Shown here: positions 6,526-12,786 of the stretch, piece by piece
Layout of the letters: every line of letters starts with the position of its first letter
Numbering within the stretch: position 1 is the stretch's first letter
Source of the DNA: CAIJXO01 sp041308645
Lineage (GTDB): Bacteria > Patescibacteriota > Minisyncoccia > Phycocordibacterales > GWA1-40-21
Assembly: GCA_041308645.1 (NCBI GenBank)
Contig: JBFZBC010000030.1
Coordinates: 1-22,529 of the forward strand
Direction: 5' to 3'
Length of the DNA: 22,529 nt
Position numbers and translations under genes: made by a program
Notes under the pieces: generated by a model
Database searches by the model: none
Seen by the model: the letters and a program-made list of their open reading frames with translations, nothing else
Told to the model about the DNA's origin: nothing

Positions 6526-6599
6526 GATCATGGTTTTATTTATTAAACTTAGATTCATTTATGGGATTGAAAGAAGTCCTATTATCAACAGTTAATTTT

Positions 6600-6608
6600 T
6601 GTGATACT
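6600..6608 (+). promoter_or_regulatory. Possible extended -10 (TGTGATACT) of the nucleosidase gene
   Basis: TGT-GATACT ends 11 nt before the ATG at 6620, giving a leader of only about 4 nt. No clear -35 is seen. The match is weaker than at the other leaderless genes. Confidence 0.35.
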
Positions 6609-6619
6609 CTGGTATTACT

Positions 6620-7390
6620 ATGTATAAATCATATACAGCTGATGAATTTAGAAAACACTGTGCCCTTCCTCCTGATTATGAGGTGGCTGGTTTTATCTGT
6701 TATGGTGCTTGGGATGATGAAAAGCATTTTAAAAATTTTGAGGATGCATTTAAAGATCTTGGAATAGAGTATAAAATAAGCACACTTGAATATAAGTTTC
6801 TCCAACATATTAGGGAACTAGAGATTAACGGCAAAAAATATTGGTTTACCATAGAATATGGCGGAGCCACATTATCTGAATATCTGCACCTAGCCTGTCT
6901 TTTTGGTTCCAAGAAAAACATTCACATTGGCAGTTGTGGTGGCTTGAATCCAAATTTGAATTCCCTTGATTTGATAGTTCCAAAATATACCTACGGTGAT
7001 GAAAGCACCACTAGAATCTATGCCCGGGAAGTAAAAGATCACAAGCATTATTCTACGGAAAGTATTTCCCAAGAGTTAATAAAAAACACACCACAAAATC
7101 TCAAAATAGACACTGGTCCTATTATGGGTTGTCAGGCGATGATGGGAGAGACTTGGGAAGATGTAAAATCCTGGTCTGAAGCTGGCTATTCTGGTGTAGA
7201 AATGGAAACCGCTGTTTTCTTTGCAGTCTCTAATAACTTTAAAGTGCCCTGTGGAGCACTTATTTATATATCGGATAACCTAATTAAGGGACAAACAGTG
7301 CATGATGAAAGCCATAAAAATGAGAAGGTGCGGCGAGAAGAGATAAAAGCAGAAGTGTATAAGGTGGCTATAAAAACAATTCTAAATTAA
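6620..7390 (+). CDS. Nucleoside phosphorylase / nucleosidase family protein (PNP_UDP_1)
   Basis: This 256-residue protein is close to the normal length for the family. It shows the phosphorylase fold motifs in order. IHIGSCGGLNPNL (101-113) is the conserved glycine turn, followed by LDLIVPKYTYGDESTTRIY (117-135). GYSGVEMETAVFFAV (189-203) includes Glu194 and Glu196 of the nucleoside-binding loop, and ISDNL (217-221) has the catalytic-region Asp219. It would split purine or pyrimidine nucleosides in salvage. The purine/uridine preference cannot be read from the sequence. It is a single gene between the folded non-coding block and a small exported protein. The ATG at 6620 is chosen because the family fold begins just after it and an overlapping frame from 6561 has no family features. 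Confidence 0.88.
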   Translation: MYKSYTADEFRKHCALPPDYEVAGFICYGAWDDEKHFKNFEDAFKDLGIEYKISTLEYKFLQHIRELEINGKKYWFTIEYGGATLSEYLHLACLFGSKKNIHIGSCGGLNPNLNSLDLIVPKYTYGDESTTRIYAREVKDHKHYSTESISQELIKNTPQNLKIDTGPIMGCQAMMGETWEDVKSWSEAGYSGVEMETAVFFAVSNNFKVPCGALIYISDNLIKGQTVHDESHKNEKVRREEIKAEVYKVAIKTILN

Positions 7391-7433
7391 AAATAAAGCA
7401 TTTCTAGCTACTTTATTTTTTTCTCCAATTTAA

Positions 7434-7441
7434 TGTATAAT
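7434..7441 (+). promoter_or_regulatory. -10 box (TGTATAAT) of the small exported protein gene
   Basis: A perfect TATAAT (7436-7441) preceded by TG ends 8 nt before the ATG at 7450, predicting a leaderless or nearly leaderless transcript. Confidence 0.55.
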
Positions 7442-7449
7442 TACAGTAT

Positions 7450-7884
7450 ATGAAAAATAAACAAAAAGGTTCTGCCAAATTATTATTTATTAGTTTTATT
7501 GTTTTATTCTTCTTCTATGGAGGATATTATTTTTATTCGCAAAATAATAAAAATCTTTCCAGCTTAGCTGTTTCTCAGGCTAGTAAAAATATAGTGGGTA
7601 CATGGCAGCGTGTGTCTGATTCTTCTGATATCATCATTTATTCAAATGATTATTCCTTCAAAAAAACCCAAAAGGGTAAATTTATAGACTCAGGAATTTG
7701 GAAGATAAGCCCAACCTTAATAGGTACTGTATATGAGGAACTTGATAATGGTGTGTATTTGTCAGAAATCTCTTCAATGGGGCTTACGCCCACTTTCTTT
7801 ATTGTTTTAGATATTAGTAGTGACACTTTAGATTTATCGTATATTGATCAAGGTAATACCATTTCATATAAAAGGATCAATTAA
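7450..7884 (+). CDS. Small membrane-anchored or exported protein with lipocalin-like beta domain
   Basis: This 144-residue protein starts with a basic patch, then a hydrophobic helix (about residues 10-28), which acts as a signal anchor. There is no lipobox cysteine. The rest is a run of short beta strands opening with NIVGTWQRVSD. It has the G-T-W plus SGIWKIS pattern seen in lipocalin-like and METRIC-type small extracellular domains of many bacteria. Function is unknown; a role in the cell envelope or as a small binder is only a guess. It converges with the methyltransferase gene, with 13 bp between the stops. Confidence 0.7.
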   Translation: MKNKQKGSAKLLFISFIVLFFFYGGYYFYSQNNKNLSSLAVSQASKNIVGTWQRVSDSSDIIIYSNDYSFKKTQKGKFIDSGIWKISPTLIGTVYEELDNGVYLSEISSMGLTPTFFIVLDISSDTLDLSYIDQGNTISYKRIN

Positions 7885-7897
7885 ATTTAAAAGGGTT

Positions 7898-8671
7898 TTA
7901 TCCACTATTTTGACTCCTTTTCCAATTATCAACAATCAGCGCTGTGGCAATAGCCACATTTAGGGATTCGGCCCGCCCGTTTTTTTCTAGGGTTTGTCCA
8001 TATGAAGGAATAGTTACTTTTTGACTAATTAATTTATCAAAATCGTGGCTAATACCGTTTGATTCATTTCCCATAATTAGTATCCCATTTTTAGGAAACT
8101 TTAATGTATGAACACTTTCACCGGTCATATAAGCACCAAATGTTGGTATTTTTGTCTTAGATAATAATTTAGGTAGGTCAGCATAATAAACTTCTACACG
8201 AGTAAATGATCCCTTGGTTGAGGAAATAACCTTTGGATTATACATATCCACCGTACCAATAGAAGCAATTATTTTTTTTATTCCATACCAATCCGCGATA
8301 CGAATAATTGTTCCAAAATTCCCCGCGTCACGGATGTTATCTAAAGCTAAAACTATCTCATCACCCTTTATCTCTAAATCAGGTATTATTTTTTGTTTAA
8401 CTATAGCTAAAGCAGAATTATTACTTTCCAATGATGTTACTTTCTCTATTTCTCCTTGTTCTACTATTTCATAAATTACTTTTTTATCTTTTATTAACTT
8501 TAGATATTTTGTAAAAAAAGGTTTTGTCACTAATAGGTTTTTAATTTCAAAATCTGAATTAAGAGTTTCAACCACACTTTTCTCTCCCTCTACTAAAAAT
8601 AAGCCGGTCTTTTGCCGATATTTCTTTTCCTGAAGTGATTTTATTGTCGTAGCTTGACCTTTTGTAAACAT
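7898..8671 (-). CDS. TrmH/SpoU-family RNA 2'-O-methyltransferase
   Basis: This 257-residue protein would methylate a ribose of rRNA or tRNA using S-adenosylmethionine. The N-terminal part (about 1-95) is the SpoU substrate-binding region (KGQATTIKSLQ, TGLFLVEGEKSV). The knotted SPOUT domain follows, with motif 1 LDNIRDAGNFGTIIRIADW, motif 2 GILIMGNESNGIS, and motif 3 VTIPSYGQ...AESLNVAIATAL. The frame extends upstream to 8863, but the ATG at 8671 is preferred. The family begins there, the upstream residues do not look like it, and a longer start would overlap the divergent ABC-F gene. The exact target nucleotide is not predictable. Confidence 0.9.
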   Translation of the reverse strand: MFTKGQATTIKSLQEKKYRQKTGLFLVEGEKSVVETLNSDFEIKNLLVTKPFFTKYLKLIKDKKVIYEIVEQGEIEKVTSLESNNSALAIVKQKIIPDLEIKGDEIVLALDNIRDAGNFGTIIRIADWYGIKKIIASIGTVDMYNPKVISSTKGSFTRVEVYYADLPKLLSKTKIPTFGAYMTGESVHTLKFPKNGILIMGNESNGISHDFDKLISQKVTIPSYGQTLEKNGRAESLNVAIATALIVDNWKRSQNSG

Positions 8672-8737
8672 ATTTGCATCATAACATATAATTATAACTC
8701 TTTCTATTTTTCCTAAAATACAGTATCCTACTAAGTT

Positions 8738-10198
8738 ATGGCCAAAGATGAAATAATATTGAGATTTGAAAAGGTCTCTTTTGGATATGGTGAAAATTAT
8801 CCTTTGATAACAGAGGTGGATTTTTCTGTTAGACGAGGTAGTAAGACTACTATAATGGGGCAAAATGGGTCTGGTAAAAGTACTTTATTTGGTTTAATTA
8901 CTAGAAATATTTTACCTGATGATGGTAAAATTAATGTTGTAAATGGTGTAACTATTGCCCTCTCTCGGCAGGTTATTCCCCGTAATGAGTTGGATCTTAC
9001 CGTTCGAGATTTTTTTCAGAAATCTCTTACTGAAAAAAAATATGATATAGATCCTAGAATTGATGATGTTTTAGAGGTAGTAAATTTGAAGGGCCACAAA
9101 AAAGTTCATGATCGTATTGTAAGATCATTTTCCGGTGGTCAGCAAGCTAGATTACTTTTAGCTTCTGCTTTAATCCAGGAACCGGATATTTTGCTTTTAG
9201 ATGAACCAACGAACAATCTAGATAAAGCTGGCATTACTCACCTTACAGATTTTTTAATTAAATATGACAAGACGGTAATTGTGATTTCCCATGATGCACA
9301 TTTTCTAAATAGTTTTACTGATGCCGTGCTTTATTTGGATGTATATACAAAAAAAATAGAACAATACTCTGGCAACTATACTGATGTGCGAGATCAGATT
9401 ATTGCCAGAATGGATAGGGAGAACAGAAAAAATACTTTACTCGCAAAAGAGATTCAAGAAAAGAAAGATCAAGCAAATGCCTTTGCTATGAAGGGAGGTA
9501 ATTTGCGCGCGGTAGCAAAAAGGATGCGTGAATTAGCTGAAGACCTTGAGGAAGAAAAAGTAGATGTTCGGAAAGAAGATAAAACTATCCGTCCTTTTAC
9601 TATCCCAGCTCAAAAAAATATTATTGGTGAACTTGTACATATTACAAAATTTAAGACTATCAAAACTCATAAAGCGTCGGTAAGAAAGACCGACATCAAA
9701 CTTAGAAGAAATCAACATCTACTTCTTCTGGGTCCAAATGGTATTGGTAAGAGTACTTTACTAGAATCAATCGCCAAAAATGAAGCTGAAGGAACGTTTA
9801 TTGCTCCTGATTTGACAATCGGATATTATCGACAGGATTTTTCTACTTTAAATTTTGAAGATACCGTACATCAATCATTAACTGAAGTTTCTCAAAAAAT
9901 ATCGGAGCAGGAAATGCGTAGTATTGCTGCTGGTTTTTTAATTACTGGTGATGTTATGCAGACAAAAGTGGGGAGCTTGTCCGAGGGTCAAAAAGGTTTG
10001 GTGGCTTTTGCTAGATTGGTTATTCAAAAACCTGGTCTTCTCATTTTAGATGAACCAACAAATCATATAAATTTTCGTCACATCCCTATAATCGCTGAGG
10101 CTCTAAATAAATACGAAGGAGCTATGATTATTGTAAGTCACGTACCTGATTTTGTTAGTAAAATACGAATTGACTATACTTTAGATTTGGAGAAGTAG
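8738..10198 (+). CDS. ABC-F family ATPase (ribosome-associated type)
   Basis: This 486-residue soluble protein has two ABC cassettes. Cassette 1 has Walker A GQNGSGKS (41-48), signature SFSGGQQ (130-136), Walker B ILLLDEPTNNLD (151-162) and switch His185. Cassette 2 has GPNGIGKST (332-340), signature SLSEGQ (413-418) and LLILDEPTNHIN (434-445). The linker (about 215-285) is charged and helical, as in the P-site tRNA-interaction motif. ABC-F proteins bind the ribosomal E site and relieve stalling; some give antibiotic resistance. There are no membrane segments. The gene diverges from the rRNA methyltransferase across a 66-bp promoter region, a pairing of two ribosome-related genes. It is shorter than Uup/EttA (about 550-635) and could belong to a CPR-specific branch. 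Confidence 0.93.
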   Translation: MAKDEIILRFEKVSFGYGENYPLITEVDFSVRRGSKTTIMGQNGSGKSTLFGLITRNILPDDGKINVVNGVTIALSRQVIPRNELDLTVRDFFQKSLTEKKYDIDPRIDDVLEVVNLKGHKKVHDRIVRSFSGGQQARLLLASALIQEPDILLLDEPTNNLDKAGITHLTDFLIKYDKTVIVISHDAHFLNSFTDAVLYLDVYTKKIEQYSGNYTDVRDQIIARMDRENRKNTLLAKEIQEKKDQANAFAMKGGNLRAVAKRMRELAEDLEEEKVDVRKEDKTIRPFTIPAQKNIIGELVHITKFKTIKTHKASVRKTDIKLRRNQHLLLLGPNGIGKSTLLESIAKNEAEGTFIAPDLTIGYYRQDFSTLNFEDTVHQSLTEVSQKISEQEMRSIAAGFLITGDVMQTKVGSLSEGQKGLVAFARLVIQKPGLLILDEPTNHINFRHIPIIAEALNKYEGAMIIVSHVPDFVSKIRIDYTLDLEK

Positions 10199-10223
10199 CA
10201 CTTGTATTTTTACTTGAAATAGT

Positions 10224-10229
10224 GTATAC
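10224..10229 (+). promoter_or_regulatory. -10 box (TATACT) of the RGG protein operon
   Basis: TATACT preceded by GTG lies 66 bp before the chosen ATG, giving a leader of about 60 nt, unlike the leaderless genes nearby. TTGTAT at 10203-10208 is a possible -35, at a short 15-bp spacing. Confidence 0.45.
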
Positions 10230-10295
10230 TATGTGTTCTTATTTATTAATTGGAAAAATCAAACATTTAATTTTTCCATAATAACAAAAAATAAA

Positions 10296-10799
10296 ATGGG
10301 AGAATTTAGACAAGGTGGAGGAAGAAGTTTTGGTGGAAGCCGTGGTGGAGGATTTAGTGGCGGCCGGGGTGGCTTTGGCGGAGGTAGAGGTGGATTTGGT
10401 GGCCGTGGTGGAGACCGAGGTCCGGTTACTATGACCAAGGCAATTTGTGATGAATGTAAGAAGCCTTGCGAAGTTCCTTTCAGACCAACTGCTGGTAAGC
10501 CAGTTTATTGTAATAATTGTTTTGGTAGTAAAAAAGAAGTGGGTAGTGAAAGAGGTGGCGGATTCCCTAGGAAGACTTTTGGCAGTGGGGATTACAAAAC
10601 TCCGGCTAGAACAGATTTTGGTAATGATATAAAAAAGGTTAGTGGGGAAGAAATTAAAAAGCAAATAGAAGTTCTAAATGGAAAGATTGATAGATTAACC
10701 AAGGTGATTGAAGTTTTGACTAATAATAAGCCAGTAGTAGAAGAGAAAGTTGAAAAAACAAAAAAGGTCGCTAAGGTTAAAAAAGTTAGCAAAAAATAA
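10296..10799 (+). CDS. RGG-rich protein with CxxC zinc ribbon
   Basis: Starting at the ATG at 10296, this is a 167-residue protein with three parts. The first is a Gly/Arg/Phe-rich low-complexity stretch of about 40 residues (many RGG and GGF repeats). The second is a compact zinc ribbon (CDECKKPC, then PVYCNNC, with VPFRPTAGK between). The third is a long Lys/Val/Glu-rich helix, probably a coiled coil, with a basic tail. The ribbon pattern is one I associate with CPR and Chloroflexi proteins of unknown role. RGG repeats suggest RNA binding or condensate formation. The longer frame from 10233 adds an unrelated hydrophobic stretch, so the internal start is preferred. It is followed 1 bp later by a tiny basic protein gene. 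Confidence 0.75.
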   Translation: MGEFRQGGGRSFGGSRGGGFSGGRGGFGGGRGGFGGRGGDRGPVTMTKAICDECKKPCEVPFRPTAGKPVYCNNCFGSKKEVGSERGGGFPRKTFGSGDYKTPARTDFGNDIKKVSGEEIKKQIEVLNGKIDRLTKVIEVLTNNKPVVEEKVEKTKKVAKVKKVSKK

Positions 10800-10800
10800 T

Positions 10801-10935
10801 ATGGCAAAAAGAGCCTCTCAAGATATAAAAAATAAAACTTCTCGATCTAAAAAGACCAAGAAGCGATTAGCTGCAAAATATGTAAGACTTGCTGTAAAAG
10901 CTGCTAAAAAAGGTCCCAAGAAAGGAAAGAAATAA
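10801..10935 (+). CDS. Tiny very basic protein, 44 residues
   Basis: The ATG at 10801 follows the RGG gene stop with a 1-bp gap, so the two are probably made together. The product is 44 residues, of which nearly half are Lys or Arg, opening MAKRASQDIKNKTSRSKK and ending KKGPKKGKK. It could be a ribosome- or nucleic-acid-associated peptide such as a small ribosomal or histone-like protein. I do not recognise it as a known ribosomal protein. A terminator follows 8 bp after the stop, supporting it as the last gene of the unit. A longer frame from 10750 would overlap the upstream gene and is not used. Confidence 0.65.
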   Translation: MAKRASQDIKNKTSRSKKTKKRLAAKYVRLAVKAAKKGPKKGKK

Positions 10936-10943
10936 TTTTTCTA

Positions 10944-10972
10944 AAAAATTCGACCATTAGGTCGAGTTTTTT
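10944..10972 (+). terminator. Rho-independent terminator after the basic-protein gene
   Basis: TCGACC (10950-10955), loop ATTA, GGTCGA (10960-10965), then G and six T (10967-10972). A-run and T-run flanks lengthen the stem. Confidence 0.9.
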
Positions 10973-11067
10973 GTAGTTATATTTAGTGTGAGTAAATAAT
11001 ACTTATACCAATCTCTTTATTTAAGCCATAAAATGTCACTTAAAGAAGATGAATGATTCTAATGAAG

Positions 11068-11076
11068 TTATCCACA
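11068..11076 (+). promoter_or_regulatory. Single consensus DnaA box
   Basis: TTATCCACA, the exact DnaA consensus, lies just upstream of the LexA promoter. Only one is seen, with no cluster, so an origin is not claimed. It may be chance or a regulatory DnaA site. Confidence 0.35.
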
Positions 11077-11085
11077 GCTATTCTC

Positions 11086-11114
11086 TTGACGGTGAACGAA
11101 CGTTCACCTATACT
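11086..11114 (+). promoter_or_regulatory. LexA (SOS) operator inside a consensus promoter
   Basis: The -35 TTGACG (11086-11091) and -10 TATACT (11109-11114) are 17 bp apart. The spacer is filled by the 18-bp palindrome GGTGAAC-GAAC-GTTCACC (11091-11108). This is the ideal place for a repressor, and lexA is encoded downstream, so autoregulation by LexA is the natural reading. The core GAAC-N4-GTTC is similar to Gram-positive SOS boxes. Confidence 0.85.
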
Positions 11115-11194
11115 TAATATATAACGTCGAACATTATTAAATTAATTAAACCCGCAAAATTTTTATTGGATAAAAATTTAATTGGGTAAGTATT

Positions 11195-11410
11195 ATGAGT
11201 AAATATATATTAGAAAAAAGAGTTAAAATAGAGTTAAAGAAAATTAATGAGATTATTGACTCAAAGATTATTAAAGGTGAGCCTTATCGCCGTGAAGCCC
11301 TTAGACATCGCTTTTTATTAAATCGTCTAAGTGACTTACACAGGCTATCCAAGTTTCATTCAAACTGGTTTCAGCGCTCAGTTAACGTGGTGGCGACATT
11401 TCTGCTATAA
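11195..11410 (+). CDS. Small helical basic protein in the SOS operon
   Basis: This 71-residue protein is mostly helical and rich in Lys and Arg (KRVKIELKKINEIID, YRREALRHRFLLNRLSDLHR). It is the first frame after the LexA-controlled promoter, with a leader of about 75 nt, and its stop lies 7 bp before the lexA ATG. The lexA -10 box overlaps its last codons. No family is recognised. Position suggests DNA-damage induction, perhaps a checkpoint or division inhibitor like other small SOS genes, but this is inference. The frame could also be a leader of no protein function. Amino-acid composition looks like real protein. Confidence 0.6.
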   Translation: MSKYILEKRVKIELKKINEIIDSKIIKGEPYRREALRHRFLLNRLSDLHRLSKFHSNWFQRSVNVVATFLL

Positions 11411-11411
11411 T
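11382..11411 (+). promoter_or_regulatory. Second, lexA-proximal promoter
   Basis: TTAACG (11382-11387), 18-bp spacer, and TATAAT (11406-11411) with extended TGC. It ends 6 nt before the lexA ATG, so the lexA transcript would be leaderless. No LexA palindrome overlaps it, suggesting constitutive basal LexA supply. Confidence 0.6.
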
Positions 11412-11417
11412 TAAAAT

Positions 11418-11984
11418 ATGTTTAATAATTATAAAAACAAAATAATTTCCTTTTATAAGGAGAACAAGCGTATGCCGGTCTACACTGAGATAATGAAGCT
11501 GGTTGGTTTTAAGTCAAAGAATGCAGTTGCTAAGCTTATTTCTAAACTTATTGAAGAGGGAGTATTGGATAAGGATTCTAGTGGACATTTAATACCAAAT
11601 AAACTGATTGGTGAAGTACCAATACTTGGTCTAGTAGAGGCTGGTTTCCCAGTCGCGGTGGAGGAAAATCTTTTTGAGACTATGAACATTACGGACTATT
11701 TAATTAAGAATAAGGATACTTCTTATCTTTTGGAAGTAAAAGGGGACTCTATGATAGATGCGGGTATTCATGAGGGTGATCTTGTAATTGCTGAAAAGAA
11801 GAGTGAGGCAAAGGATGGGGATATTGTCATTGCTTATGTTGATGGTGGCTGGACTATGAAATATTATAGAAATAGGAAGGGCTTGGTTTATTTGGATCCA
11901 GCTAATAAGGATTTCAAGTCTATTTATCCTGAATCAGAGCTCCAGGTAGCCGCCATTGTTAAAGGAGTGATTAGAAGGTATTAA
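11418..11984 (+). CDS. lexA: LexA repressor / self-cleaving SOS regulator
   Basis: This 188-residue protein has an N-terminal winged-helix DNA-binding domain (about 1-60; MPVYTEIMKLVGFKSKNAV holds the recognition region). The S24 peptidase domain carries the Ala75-Gly76 self-cleavage bond (GLVEAGFP), the nucleophile Ser111 (VKGDSMIDAGIHEGD) and the general base Lys148 (WTMKYYR). The Ser-Lys distance of 37 equals that of E. coli LexA. It is slightly shorter than typical (about 200). It represses DNA-damage genes until RecA filaments stimulate cleavage. It lies behind an operator-containing promoter and a second own promoter. The sequence shows no operator before uvrB in this window. Confidence 0.95.
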   Translation: MFNNYKNKIISFYKENKRMPVYTEIMKLVGFKSKNAVAKLISKLIEEGVLDKDSSGHLIPNKLIGEVPILGLVEAGFPVAVEENLFETMNITDYLIKNKDTSYLLEVKGDSMIDAGIHEGDLVIAEKKSEAKDGDIVIAYVDGGWTMKYYRNRKGLVYLDPANKDFKSIYPESELQVAAIVKGVIRRY

Positions 11985-12010
11985 TTTGCTTTGAATAAAA
12001 CCATTTTCTT

Positions 12011-12019
12011 TGATATAGT
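12011..12019 (+). promoter_or_regulatory. Extended -10 (TGATATAGT)
   Basis: TGA-TATAGT ends 6 nt before the ATG at 12026, predicting a leaderless transcript for the small acidic protein and the PAP2 gene. Confidence 0.55.
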
Positions 12020-12025
12020 AAATAG

Positions 12026-12259
12026 ATGAAGGAAGGTGGAATAGAAAATCTAGAGGGTTATGGTGAGGCTTTAAGCAAGGAAAGCCTAGAGAAGAAGCCT
12101 AAACAACACTATTTTTTTACAAATAATGATATTTCTGATAGACCAGTAGTTTTTGAATGCTATTCAGACAGTGATGAGGAGGCTGAAAAAGCGTATATTG
12201 AAAAAATGGGGAAGGAAAGAGATAAAAACTATATTGGTATTAGTATTGTTATAAAATAA
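12026..12259 (+). CDS. Small acidic protein of unknown function
   Basis: This 77-residue protein is rich in Glu and Lys, with no signal or membrane segment. The N-terminal half is low-complexity and charged. The second half (about 35-77) looks like a small alpha/beta unit (RPVVFECYSDSDEEAEKAYIEKMG, then IGISIVIK). No family is recognised. Its stop codon shares one base with the ATG of the PAP2 gene (TAATG), so the two are translationally coupled and may act together. Confidence 0.6.
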   Translation: MKEGGIENLEGYGEALSKESLEKKPKQHYFFTNNDISDRPVVFECYSDSDEEAEKAYIEKMGKERDKNYIGISIVIK

Positions 12260-12786
12260 TGAATTTTTTAACAAATATTATTTTACCTTTTAGAAATGAA
12301 TCACTAAATCATTTCTTTTTAATATTTACTAAACTAGGTAACTGGGAAACAATTATTTTTCTTTGTGTCTGCGTTGTTAGTTTGTTTTATTTTTTTAAAA
12401 AAAACAGTTTTATTTTACCACTTATGGTTACTGTTTTAGGGTCGGGAGTTACAGCTGTAATTATAAAATATTTAATTAATAGCCCCAGACCAGGTGATGG
12501 AGTTTCTCTTTATTTAGAAAATAGTCCATCTTTTCCTAGCACACATTCCACACTGATTTTAGCTTTTTTTGGCTTTCTAATTTATTGTATTTGGAAATTT
12601 AATTGGAAAAAATATACAAAAATTATTATCACCATAATTTTTGGTATTATAATAATATTAATTGGATTTAGCCGGCTTTATTTAGGAGTTCACTATCTGA
12701 GTGACGTCTTAGCTGGTTATTTGGCCGCATTTCTTTGGATACTTATCTCAATCAATATATTTAAAAAGGTTTATCAACCTAAATAA
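12259..12786 (+). CDS. PAP2-family membrane phosphatase
   Basis: This 175-residue protein has about five to six membrane helices. The three phosphatase motifs are complete: KYLINSPRP (Lys70, Arg77-Pro78), PSTH (93-96; His96, with Thr where PSGH has Gly) and SRLYLGVHYLSD (Ser138, Arg139, His145, Asp149). Such enzymes remove phosphate from lipid or isoprenoid phosphates, for example undecaprenyl pyrophosphate recycling or phosphatidic acid hydrolysis. The substrate is not predictable. It is coupled to the upstream small gene by a TAATG overlap. Its last 8 bases overlap the convergent Clp-like gene. Confidence 0.92.
   Translation: MNFLTNIILPFRNESLNHFFLIFTKLGNWETIIFLCVCVVSLFYFFKKNSFILPLMVTVLGSGVTAVIIKYLINSPRPGDGVSLYLENSPSFPSTHSTLILAFFGFLIYCIWKFNWKKYTKIIITIIFGIIIILIGFSRLYLGVHYLSDVLAGYLAAFLWILISINIFKKVYQPK

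Noticed and set aside
8671..8863. Longer N-terminus of the methyltransferase
   Set aside because: The extra 64 residues lie over the divergent ABC-F gene and do not resemble the SpoU family.
10239..10664. 141-residue minus-strand frame over the RGG gene
   Set aside because: Ser/Thr-rich antisense shadow of the Gly/Arg repeat codons, with no start signal.
11068..11076. Replication origin at the DnaA box
   Set aside because: Only one consensus box, no AT-rich unwinding element with repeated boxes, and no dnaA or dnaN nearby.
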